The position numbers were made by a program, and so were the translations under genes. The notes under the pieces were generated by a model. It saw only the letters and a list, made by a program, of their open reading frames with translations. It was not told the origin of the DNA and did no database searches. A stretch of 64,000 nucleotides of DNA from Methylobacterium sp. J-048 (GTDB lineage Bacteria; Pseudomonadota; Alphaproteobacteria; Rhizobiales; Beijerinckiaceae), in contig NZ_JAKSYL010000084.1 in NCBI RefSeq assembly GCF_022829515.1, positions 34,726 to 98,725 of the forward strand, written 5' to 3'. Numbering within the stretch: the stretch's first letter is position 1; every line of letters starts with the position of its first letter. This document shows, piece after piece, positions 9,058 through 17,600 of this stretch.

Positions 9058-10089
9058 TCAGGCCACCGGCACGGCTTGGTGCGCCTCCACCTCATTGTGC
9101 GAGGGCAGGGGCGAGCCCGGCACGAAGGCATCGAAGGCCGCCCAGAAATCCTGCCGGATGGCGTCGCGCTCGCTCAGGATCTCGTGCCGGGAATCCGGAA
9201 GGACCAGGATGTGGCCGGCCTTCAACCGGGCCGCGAACCGCTCGGTCTCCAGCGTCCCGCAGACCGGATCGGCGCCGGCCGCGACGATCAGGGTCGGCAG
9301 GGTGATGCGCGGGGCGACGCGCGGGTCGCGCAGGCGCGCCATCGCCCGGAACGCTTCCGCGAGCCACGCGATCGTCGGGTCGCCGACCGCCCCGGCACCG
9401 ACCTGCCGGGCCGCCGCCGCGTTGCGGGCGTAGCGCACGGGATCGCGCGACAGGCGGTTGCCGGCATAGGGCTTGGTGGCGATCGAGACCGGCTTGCCGA
9501 GCGGGATGTAGCGGTCGCCGAGCCCGATCCGGTGCAGAGCCCGCGACAGGAACGCCGCCCCGGCGGGCCAGCGCACCATCCGGACCGACAGCATCGGCGC
9601 CACCGTCACCAGCCGCCGGAACGGCAGCCAGCCGTCGAGCGCCCCGATGAGGGCGACGCAGCCGCCCATCGAGTGCGCGAGGCCGACATGCGGCTCGGGC
9701 ATCAGCGGCACCAGCACCGTCTCGGCCACCGCCCGCAGATCGAGGCGGTAATCGTCGAAGCGCGCGACGTGGCCCTTGTGCGGATCGTCCACGCGCCGGT
9801 CCGACTCGCCCTGGCCGCGCCAGTCGAACGCCACCACGGCGAAGCCGCGCGTCCGGAGGTCCTGGATCGTCTCGTAATACTTCTCGATGAACTCGGCCCG
9901 GCCCTGGAGCAGGCAGACCGTGCCCCGGCAGGTCCGCGCCGTGCTCTGCCAATAGGCCGCCCGCAGGGTGCAGTCGTCGCGGGTACCGACCGCGATCAGG
10001 GTGCCGCCGGGCGGCACCGGGTTGTCCGGCGTGCCGCGCAGGGTCAGGAGCGGCGGCTCCCGCCCGGTATCGCCGTCGAACCGTCTCAC
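9058..10089 (-). CDS. alpha/beta hydrolase, monoglyceride lipase / lysophospholipase-like
   Basis: A 343-residue serine hydrolase of the PldB/monoglyceride lipase group. It shows the oxyanion region LLQGRAEFIEKY, FDWRGQGESDR, the nucleophile elbow AHSMGG (S140), an acidic residue in VAAGADPVC and the catalytic histidine in PDSRHEIL. The start chosen is GTG at 10087-10089, because the residues before it do not look like the family. The likely substrates are monoacylglycerols or lysophospholipids. It is divergent from the heat-shock gene. Confidence 0.87.
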   Translation of the reverse strand: MRRFDGDTGREPPLLTLRGTPDNPVPPGGTLIAVGTRDDCTLRAAYWQSTARTCRGTVCLLQGRAEFIEKYYETIQDLRTRGFAVVAFDWRGQGESDRRVDDPHKGHVARFDDYRLDLRAVAETVLVPLMPEPHVGLAHSMGGCVALIGALDGWLPFRRLVTVAPMLSVRMVRWPAGAAFLSRALHRIGLGDRYIPLGKPVSIATKPYAGNRLSRDPVRYARNAAAARQVGAGAVGDPTIAWLAEAFRAMARLRDPRVAPRITLPTLIVAAGADPVCGTLETERFAARLKAGHILVLPDSRHEILSERDAIRQDFWAAFDAFVPGSPLPSHNEVEAHQAVPVA

Positions 10090-10164
10090 GGGCCCACCTC
10101 GCTGCGTCCGCGTACCGGCCCGACCGTAGCCGAAAAAATCTCGGATTCGGCCCTTGCGACAGGT

Positions 10165-10193
10165 CTTGAAGGCCGATTTTCCACCCCCGATAT
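10165..10193 (+). promoter_or_regulatory. candidate RpoH (sigma-32) promoter
   Basis: CTTGAA at 10165-10170 and CCCCCGATAT at 10184-10193 fit the alphaproteobacterial heat-shock consensus (CTTGAA, then CCCATAT-like) with a spacer of about 16 bases. Initiation would fall near 10200, exactly where the thermosensor leader begins. Confidence 0.6.
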
Positions 10194-10200
10194 TCCGTCT

Positions 10201-10286
10201 GTGCCGGCCGTCAGGCGGCACGAAAGACGGGTCCGGCCCATCGGGCGGACCAGCTCTGCATGTTGCTCATACGAGGATATGTCATG
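10201..10286 (+). ncRNA. ROSE-type RNA thermometer in the 5' UTR of hsp20
   Basis: Three successive stem-loops precede the small heat-shock gene: 10201-10221 (GTGCCG/CGGCAC), 10230-10251 (GGTCC/GGACC) and a last one at about 10258-10282. The last pairs GCATGTTGCTC with GAGGATATGT, hiding the GAGG ribosome-binding site. G10265 is left bulged inside the UUGCU motif, which is the hallmark of ROSE elements found in rhizobial hsp20 leaders. Heating would melt this stem and free translation. The pairing was traced by eye, not folded computationally. Confidence 0.75.
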
Positions 10287-10769
10287 CGTCAGTTCGATCT
10301 CGCCCCCCTGTATCGTTCCACCGTCGGTTTCGATCGTCTGTTCTCCGCCCTCGACCAGTTCGCCACCGCCGAGGCGGCGCCGACCTACCCGCCCTACAAC
10401 ATCGAGCGGACCGGCGAGAACGCCTACCGCATCACCGTCGCGGTCGCCGGCTTCACCGAGGCCGACCTGTCGATCGAGGTCCGGGAGAACGCCCTCACCC
10501 TCAAGGGCGAGCGCAAGGCCGAGGCCAAGGCGGAGTTCCTGCACCAGGGCATCGCAGCCCGCACCTTCGAGCGCCGCTTCCAGCTCGCCGACCACGTCCA
10601 GGTGACCGGTGCGGCCCTGGAGAACGGTCTCCTCCACATCGACCTCGTCCGCGAGGTTCCGGAGGCGAAGAAGCCCCGCCGCATCCAGATCGCCACGGCC
10701 GGCACCCCGTCCGCGCCGGTGATCGAGGGTGACGTGCGCAGGGACGCGGTCCAGCAGCAGGCGGCCTGA
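10284..10769 (+). CDS. small heat-shock protein, Hsp20/IbpA class
   Basis: A 161-residue ATP-independent chaperone that binds unfolding proteins in the cytoplasm. The N-terminus (DLAPLYRSTVGFDRLFSALD) is typical of bacterial class A IbpA proteins. An alpha-crystallin domain follows from about residue 35 with YRITVAVAGF and the closing motif ENGLLHIDL, then a short tail. The start is the Met at 10284, placed under the ROSE-like hairpin. An RpoH-like promoter and a strong terminator bracket the gene, so it is a single-gene heat-shock unit. Confidence 0.92.
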   Translation: MRQFDLAPLYRSTVGFDRLFSALDQFATAEAAPTYPPYNIERTGENAYRITVAVAGFTEADLSIEVRENALTLKGERKAEAKAEFLHQGIAARTFERRFQLADHVQVTGAALENGLLHIDLVREVPEAKKPRRIQIATAGTPSAPVIEGDVRRDAVQQQAA

Positions 10770-10807
10770 TCCGGCCGCAAGCCTGAGACCCTGCTCGCGT
10801 GATGGAG

Positions 10808-10833
10808 CGCCCCGGCCCAGGCCGGGGCGTTTT
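10808..10833 (+). terminator. rho-independent terminator after hsp20
   Basis: CGCCCCGGC and GCCGGGGCG form a perfect 9-bp stem with a CCAG loop, followed at once by TTTT. It lies 38 bases after the hsp20 stop. Confidence 0.85.
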
Positions 10834-10923
10834 CGTGTCGCGGCTGTCATAATGGCGTATGCGCGGCGTGCTCTTTAGTGGGTCCGGACGGTGCACGGTC
10901 GTGCGCCTGGAGTGAATCCGACC

Positions 10924-11925
10924 ATGGTCGCCAATCTCGCCCGCGGAGCCTACAGCGCACTCGGAGCCGGCTGGCACAAGGGCGTGCAGGGCGTGCAATG
11001 GGGCGTCGGCGCGCCGATCGCGTAGCTCCGCCGCCGGCACGCCCTGATCCAGGCCGGCCCTGCGGGCATCGCCGAGATCCTGTCGGCCGAGCGGGCGATC
11101 CGCCTGCCCGAGCCGTTCGAGGGCCGCAGCCTCGGCCGCATCGGCAATCTCGAGGTGCGGCTCGCGTCGAAGAAATCCGAGATCCGGCGGGCGCAGCGCC
11201 TGCGCTTCAAGGTCTTCTACGAGGAGATGGCGGCGATCCCGACGGGCCTCGCGGCGTTGTCGCGACGGGACGCCGACGCCTACGACGCGCTCTGCGACCA
11301 TCTGCTGGTCCTCGACCATTCCGCACCCCGGCGGAAGAAGCCATTCGTCGAGCACCGCCCGAAGGTGGTCGGGACCTACCGGCTGCTCCGCGGTGAGGTG
11401 GCCGAGCGCCATGCCGGCTTCTACTCCGAGGGCGAGTACGACCTGGAGCCGATCCTGGCCGCCCAGGGGCACCGGCGGCTGCTCGAACTCGGCCGCTCCT
11501 GCGTGCTCAAGCCCTACCGGAGCAAGCGCACCGTCGAGCTGCTGTGGCAGGGGATCTACGCCTACGTGCTGCACCACCGGATCGACGCGCTGATCGGCTG
11601 CGCCAGCCTGGAGGGGACCGATCCGGACCGGCTGGCCCTGCCGCTGTCGTTCCTGCACCACCATGCCCGCGCCCCGGAGGAATGGCGGGCGCGGGCTCTG
11701 CCGGAGCGCGCGGTCTCCATGGATCGGCTGCCGCTTGAGGCGATCGACCCCAAGGCGGCGCTGCAGGCGCTACCGCCGCTGATCAAGGGCTACCTGCGGC
11801 TCGGGGCGACCTTCGGGGAGGGCGCGGTGATCGACCGCCAGTTCGGCACCACCGACGTGTTCGTGGCGCTCCCGGTCGAGGCGATCGGCGCGCGCTACCG
11901 CGGGCACTTCGCGCCGGCGAACTGA
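10924..11925 (+). pseudogene. OlsB-like ornithine lipid acyltransferase (GNAT-type) with in-frame amber codon
   Basis: One frame runs from ATG 10924 to the stop ending at 11925 with a single TAG at 11023-11025. Downstream of it the protein is a clear member of the hemolysin/OlsB acyltransferase family: LGRIGNLEVRLA, AQRLRFKVFYEEM, LELGRSCVLKPYR, IYAYVLHHRIDALIGCASLEG. Such enzymes N-acylate ornithine to make lyso-ornithine lipid. No ATG, GTG or TTG occurs in frame between the amber codon and GTG 11155, and a start there would cut off LGRIGNLE. The gene is therefore either N-terminally damaged, read from 11155 as a 256-residue protein, or affected by a base error. The acyltransferase core itself is intact. 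Confidence 0.75.
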
Positions 11926-11966
11926 ACGGGCGGGGCACGGCACGGAAACACGGCCGTTCCAACCCA

Positions 11967-12095
11967 CCCCTTCATCCTGAGGTGCCCGGCGATCGAAGAT
12001 CGCTGGGCCTCGAAGGAGCCCTCCAGAGATCGATGGGCTTTCTGGAGGGCTCCTTCGAGGCGACCGCTGCGCGGCCGCACCTCAGGATGAGGGGG
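11967..12095. repeat. palindromic intergenic repeat, family A, copy 1
   Basis: Outer arms TTCATCCTGAGGTG and CACCTCAGGATGAG enclose an inner palindrome built from CCTCGAAGGAGCCCTCCAGA and its inverse. Other copies are at 35904-36015, 37915-38044 and 53168-53284. The termini are conserved while the loops vary, as in non-autonomous palindromic elements. Confidence 0.85.
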
Positions 12096-12168
12096 TGGGT
12101 GGGATGACGCCCCGCAGAAAGGCGTTCTGAACGTCGCCCCGCGACTCTTCGCGAAGCGTCCCGTAATC

Positions 12169-12621
12169 CTACAGATCGCCCAAGGCCAGCTGGCCCTGGT
12201 TGCGCGCCTTGGCGGGGGCCTTGGGGGCGGCCGCCTTGCGCTCCTTTAGACGGGACGCGGCCAGGGGCGGCTTCTTCGGCTTGGGGTCGCCGCGCATGCG
12301 GGCCAGCGCCTTGTCCCGGGCCACCGCCTCGGGAGCCTGGGGATCGTCCGACAGCCACTTGCCGCGCTTGATCACCTCGTTGACCCGGCCCTGGTTGACC
12401 CCGACCTTGAAGGCGATCTCCTGCTGGGTCATGCCCGTGGAGGCGTGCAGGTCGAGGATCGCCCGGGCGAGCTCGGGCGTCATCTTCTGGCCGGTCAGCC
12501 GGCGGGCCGGCTTGACCGTGCGGGTGGCGCGGTCGCGCTCGCGCAGGCGCTCCAGCAGCGCCAGCGCCATGTTCATGCCGTGCTCGCGCAGGGCTTCCTC
12601 GAATTCCTTCAGGGTCGCCAT
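12169..12621 (-). CDS. small HTH-containing protein
   Basis: A 150-residue basic protein. An N-terminal helix (TLKEFEEALREHGMNMALALLERL) is followed by a helix-turn-helix around TGMTQQEIAFKVGVNQGRVNEVIKRG and a Lys/Pro/Ala-rich tail. A GGAGG sits nine bases before the Met at 12621 and touches the Met at 12630, so 12621 is preferred. It is probably a DNA-binding regulator or nucleoid protein, with no known target. The tail resembles flexible DNA-binding extensions. Confidence 0.75.
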   Translation of the reverse strand: MATLKEFEEALREHGMNMALALLERLRERDRATRTVKPARRLTGQKMTPELARAILDLHASTGMTQQEIAFKVGVNQGRVNEVIKRGKWLSDDPQAPEAVARDKALARMRGDPKPKKPPLAASRLKERKAAAPKAPAKARNQGQLALGDL

Positions 12622-12830
12622 CGGCGCCATCCTCCGCCGGGCTCGTTGGCCGGTACTCTGTGGAAGAACGTGCCGGGAACGCGGCGGTTGCGCAAGCGCT
12701 CCGGGCCGCGGCTCCGGGCGGTGCCAGTGGACGGGCGATGTCATCCACCGGAAATGCGGACCCTAGCCTCCCGGCGGCGGCTCGGCTACAGGATTGCGCC
12801 CCTCCGCCAGGCAGGCCCGGCCCGCGCACG

Positions 12831-13691
12831 ATGATCAGCCCGATCCGCACAGTCGCCCCCGGCGAATCCGCCGCCTCCCTGGCCTGGGAGCTGGAAGCCG
12901 GAGCGGTGCTGCTGTTCCCGGACCTGCCGTTCCCGTTCAGCGACTTCGAGCGCCGGTTCACCGAGCGGCCCTTCGCGGACGGCAAGGCGAAGAACGTCAA
13001 CATCCGGGGCGAGGCCGCGGAGTTGCGCGGCGCGGCCGGCACCCCGGAGGAGCAGGAAGCCCTGCGCCAGCTCCTGATCCGCTACCGCGCCTTCGCCCGG
13101 GACCTGATCGGCACCTACCTGCCGGCTTATGCCGACCTGGTGAGCCTGGCCGGCACCTCCTACCGCCCCTTCGATGTAGACCGGCGCAAGCTCAGCTGGC
13201 GGCGCGACGACACCCGCATGCATGTCGACGCCTTCCCGTCGAACCCGATCGGCGAGAAGCGGATTCTGCGGGTGTTCCGCAACATCAACCCGGCGGGCGA
13301 GCCGCGCCGCTGGCGGGTCGGCGAGGACTTTGGATCGATGGCGGAGAAATTCCTGCCGCGGGTCCCGCGCTACTCGGTCCTCTCGGCCCACGTCCTCGCT
13401 GCCCTGCGGATCACCAAGGCCCGGCGCTCCGAATACGACCACCTGATGCTGCACCTGCACGACGCCCTCAAGCAGGACGAGGCCTATCAGGCCAGCGCTC
13501 CCCAGGCCGATGTCGCGTTCCGGCCCGGCGCGACCTGGGTGACCTTCTCCGACCTCGTGATGCACGGGGCGATGGGCGGCCGCTACATGCTGGAGCAGAC
13601 CGCCTACCTGCCGGTCGCGGCCCAGGCCGACCCGGCCTTGAGCCCGCAACGCATCCTGGCGGCCAAGCTCGGCCGCCCCCTCCACGCGTAA
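12831..13691 (+). CDS. Kdo hydroxylase family protein (Fe(II)/2-oxoglutarate dioxygenase)
   Basis: A 286-residue protein resembling KdoO, which hydroxylates carbon 3 of Kdo in lipid A-linked inner core. The iron ligands are visible as H131-x-D133 in the signature MHVDAFPSNPIGEKRILR, with a distal H245 in VMHGAMGGRYMLEQT and nearby arginines for 2-oxoglutarate. The start is the first Met of the conserved region (ISPIRTVAPGES). It is followed 18 bases later by a monooxygenase-like gene, which is probably co-transcribed. It would modify lipopolysaccharide at the inner membrane face. Confidence 0.85.
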   Translation: MISPIRTVAPGESAASLAWELEAGAVLLFPDLPFPFSDFERRFTERPFADGKAKNVNIRGEAAELRGAAGTPEEQEALRQLLIRYRAFARDLIGTYLPAYADLVSLAGTSYRPFDVDRRKLSWRRDDTRMHVDAFPSNPIGEKRILRVFRNINPAGEPRRWRVGEDFGSMAEKFLPRVPRYSVLSAHVLAALRITKARRSEYDHLMLHLHDALKQDEAYQASAPQADVAFRPGATWVTFSDLVMHGAMGGRYMLEQTAYLPVAAQADPALSPQRILAAKLGRPLHA

Positions 13692-13709
13692 GGACAAGGA
13701 TTCGACGCC

Positions 13710-14009
13710 ATGATCCTCGAAATCGCACAGATCGAGATCAAGCCCGGGATGGAGGCGGCGTTCGAGGCCGGCATCGCCGAGGCCTCGGCGATCTTCAAGG
13801 CCGCCAAGGGCTGCCGTGCCTTCGAGGTGCGCCGCTCGATCGAGCACCCCCAGCGCTACCGCCTGATGATCCACTGGGACACGCTGGAAGCCCACACCAA
13901 GGACTTCACCGGCTCGCAGCCCTGGCAGGATTACCGCGCCCTGGTCTCGCACTGCTTCGCCGGACCGGTCTCGGTCGAGCACACCGAGCAGGTGCTCAAG
14001 GCATTTTAA
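13710..14009 (+). CDS. antibiotic biosynthesis monooxygenase (ABM) domain protein
   Basis: A 99-residue single-domain ABM/YgiN-type protein with a ferredoxin-like fold. The typical start MILEIAQIEIKPG, GCRAFEVRRSIEHP and YRLMIHWDTLEAHTKDF are present. Members act as cofactor-free oxygenases on quinones or as heme-degrading enzymes; the substrate cannot be read from sequence. It lies just downstream of the Kdo hydroxylase gene on the same strand, probably in one transcript. Confidence 0.88.
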   Translation: MILEIAQIEIKPGMEAAFEAGIAEASAIFKAAKGCRAFEVRRSIEHPQRYRLMIHWDTLEAHTKDFTGSQPWQDYRALVSHCFAGPVSVEHTEQVLKAF

Positions 14010-14629
14010 TCCGGTTTTTTGGTTTCGGTTTGCGCCCGTCGTGACGGCGCGGCACGACGGGCCGCGCCGCTCCCCGTGACAGGCGCGGGTTCCTCTCCCA
14101 TGGGGCTCCGATGTTCACACATCGCTGCCGGATGAGGGCCAAGGCTACCCCCAAGCGCGTCTCCCTCCCCCCTTCTGCGGGCTATCGGCTTCACACATCC
14201 CCGGATGTGGCGCGGGTCCCCTCTCCCGTGCGGGAGAGGGACAGGGTGAGGGATGCGACCTCTCCGGACAGACCTGATCCCTCACCCCAACCCTCTCCCG
14301 CACGGGAGAGGGGGCGCGTGGCGGCTTTCGCAAGCCGATGTGTGAAACATCGTAGCTCTGCGGGGGAGGGAGAGCCGCGGTGTCTCCAGCGTATCGTGCA
14401 GACCCCGATTTGTGAATCCGCCAGCCCGTACAGGAGCGGAGGTGCGTCGCGGCCTGCAAAAGCCCCTCGCTCCTCGACCCTGTCGCGGCCGTAGCCCCTC
14501 GCAAAGGGGCCGCAGAACGGCTCCGAACACGCGCCCAAGGCGTTGCGGCGAGACTCGCAGGTGCTAGGCTTCCGCCCGGCCGATCCCGGTGCGATTCGTC
14601 CGGGATCCGGGACCGACGAGGGCAAGCGC
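14010..14629. other. 620-base gene-free region with repeats
   Basis: No credible gene was found here. It contains a family B repeat at 14190-14312, further fragments of the same style (for example around 14085-14130 and 14325-14350), and the promoter region of the alpha-2-macroglobulin gene. Confidence 0.6.
14190..14312. repeat. palindromic intergenic repeat, family B, copy 1
   Basis: Starts with TTCACACATCCCCGGATGTG and contains two copies of CCTCTCCCG-GCGGGAGAGG palindromes around a GAGGGATGCGACCTCTCCGG core. Read on the opposite strand, it is nearly identical to 50719-50840. Confidence 0.8.
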
Positions 14630-17600
14630 ATGGCGTGGCGGAACCGGCTCGCGGGTGCTCTGGCGCTTCTGGCAGGCCTGGCCTGCGGGCCGGCCCTCGC
14701 CCAGACCACGCCGGCCGCCCGCGCCGCTTCGCGGCCAGCGGCCGTCCAAGCACCAACCTTCAAAAAAAACTTCGTCCGCAACGATCTCGCCAGCGCCGCC
14801 GTGCGGCTCGAAGCGGCTTTGCGCGCCGAAGCCGGGGCCCCCCTGAGGCCGGCCGGCCAGTCCCTGGCCGCCGGACAGGCGCTGCTCGCCGCTGACAAGC
14901 CGGACGCGGCGCTGGCCCCGCTCACCGCGGCTGTGGCGGCCGACCCGGCTGATATCCGCGCCTGGCAGGCTTACGCCCGGGCCGCCGCGGCGGCGGTCGA
15001 GACCCTGGAGGAAAACGACTACCAGGGCCGTGCCCGCCTGCGGGACCGGGCCGTCGCCGCGGCCTATCGGGCTTACGAGCGTTCCGGATCGCCCGCCGAC
15101 GCGGCGGCGTCCCTGGCCCAGCTCGCCGCCGTGGAGGCCGGACAATCGTCCTGGCGGCCGGCCCTGGAGGCCTACGCCGCCAGCCTCGCCCTCGACGACG
15201 TCCCCGGAATCCGCCGGACCTACGAGGCCCTGCGGGTCGAGCACGGCTTCCGAATCCTCGGCTACAAGGTCGATGCCGACGCCGCCGCGCCGCGCCTGTG
15301 CTTCACGTTCTCGGAGCCGCTGCTGCCCAAGACCGATTACGCCCCCTACGTGGCGGTCTCGGGCAGCAGCAGCGCCGCCGTGACCGCGGAGGGCGCGCAG
15401 GTCTGCGTCGACGGGCTCAAGCACGGCGGCCGCTACGCCGTGGTCCTGCGCCAGGGTCTGGCCTCGACGGTGGGCGAGAGCCTGCTCACATCCGCCGATT
15501 ACGAGATCTACGTCCGCGACCGCGCCCCGCAGGTCCGGTTCACCGGGCGCAACTACGTCCTGCCGCGCACCGGCCAAGCGGGCGTGCCGCTGGTCTCGGT
15601 CAATGCCGCCAAGCTCGACGTGGAGGTCCTGCGCATCGGCGACCGCGGCCTGCTGCCGACCCTGCGCTCGGAGGATTTTCTGGGCCAGCTCAGCGGTGCG
15701 ACCGCCAGGACCCTGGCGGCCGAGAAGGGCGTGCGCGTCTGGAAGGGTACCCTCGACACCGCCAAGGCCGAGCTGAACCAGGAGGCGGTGACCGCCTTCC
15801 CGGTCCTGCAGGCTTTGGGCAGGCTGGAGCCCGGCCTCTACGTGATGCTGGCCCGGCCTTCCGGCACGGGCGCGCCGGACGAGGACAGCTACGAGACCCA
15901 GGCGACCCAGTGGTTCGTGGTCTCAGATCTCGGGCTCACCGCCACCAAGGGGCGGGACGGGGTCCACGTGGTGCTGCGCTCGCTCGCCTCCGCGCAGGTG
16001 CTGCCGGGGGCCGAGATCCGCCTGATCGCCCGCAACAACGAGGTGCTGGGCACCGCCAGGACCGACGCGCAGGGCCATGCCGCCTTCGATCCGGGGCTCG
16101 CCCGCGGGGAGGGCGGCACCGCGCCGAGCCTCGTGGTCGCCCAGGCGGGGGACGATTACGGCTTCCTCGACCTGAGCCTCGGCGCCTTCGACCTGACCGA
16201 CCGCGGGGTGAAGGGCCGGCCCGAGAGCGGCGGGCTCGACGCCTACCTGTTCACCGAGCGCGGGGTCTACCGCTCGGGCGAGACCGTGCAGATCACCGCC
16301 CTGCTGCGCGATCCCCGCAACGCCGCGGTGCCGGACCTGCCGCTGACCCTGGTGGTGAAGCGCCCGGACGGGGTCGAGTACCGCCGGGTCTCGGTGCCGG
16401 ACCAGGGGCTCGGCGGCCGGGCGCTGCCCCTGCCGCTGCTGTCGGGGGCCATGCACGGCACCTGGCGGGTCGCCGCCTATACCGACCCGAAGGCGCCGGC
16501 GCTCGGCACGACCAGCTTCCTGGTGGAGGATTACGTCCCCGAGCGGCTGGAGGTGACCCTCAAGGCCGCCCAGGCCGCGCTACGCCGGGGCGAGGCCGCG
16601 CAGATCGACGTCGCCGCGCGCTATCTCTACGGCGCTCCCGGCGCCGGGCTCGACGTGTCGGGCAGCGTCGTCGTGCAGGCGGCCTCGGGCAGCGGCATCA
16701 CGGGCTTGGCGGGCTACACGATCGGCCTCGACGACGAGGCCGTGGAGCCGAGCGTGCAGGAGCTTTCGACCCACGCGACCACGGACGCGCAAGGGCACGC
16801 CACCGTCACGGTGCCCCTGCCGCAGGTGGCCGCGCCCCGGCCGCTGGAGGCGAAGATCACCCTCGCGGTGGGCGAGCCCGGCGGCCGGGCGCTGTCGCGC
16901 AGCCTCACCCTGCCGATCCTGCCGGCCGGGCCGGTTCTGGCCCTGCGCAAGACGTTCTCGGAGCTGAAGGCGGGCGACCGCGCGGGTTTCGAGGCGGCGT
17001 TCGCCGCCCCGGACGGGACGCTGCTGGCCCGGCCCGGGGTAACCTGGACCCTGTCGCGGGTGGAGCGGACCTACCAATGGTATCGCTCGGACGGCCGCTG
17101 GTCGTTCGAGGCGGTCAAGACCAGCCGGCGGGTCGCCAGCGGCAGCCTCGACCTCACGGCCGGGGCCCCGGGCCGGATCGAGGCGCCGGTGGGCGAGGTG
17201 GGCCGCTACCGCCTGGAGATCGCGACGGCGGGCGCCCCGGAGGCCACGGCGAGCCTCGGCTTCGAGGTCGGCTGGGGCGGCTCCGAGACAGCGGACGCGC
17301 CGGACCTGCTCGACCTGACCCTCGACAAACCCGCCTACGCGGCCGGCGACACGCTGCGGGCCACGCTCAGCCCGAAGTTCAAGGGCCAGGCCAGCCTCAT
17401 GGTCGTCAGCGACCGGGTGCACGAGACCGTGGAGGTCAGCGTTCCGGCAGGCGGCACCACCGTGAGCCTGCCGGTCAAGGCCGCGTGGGGCGCCGGCGCC
17501 TACCTGGTCGCCACCGCCTACCGGCCCCTGGACCAGGCGGCCAAGCGGCTGCCGGGCCGGGCGCTGGGGCTGGCCTGGTTCTCGGTAGATCGCGAGCGGC

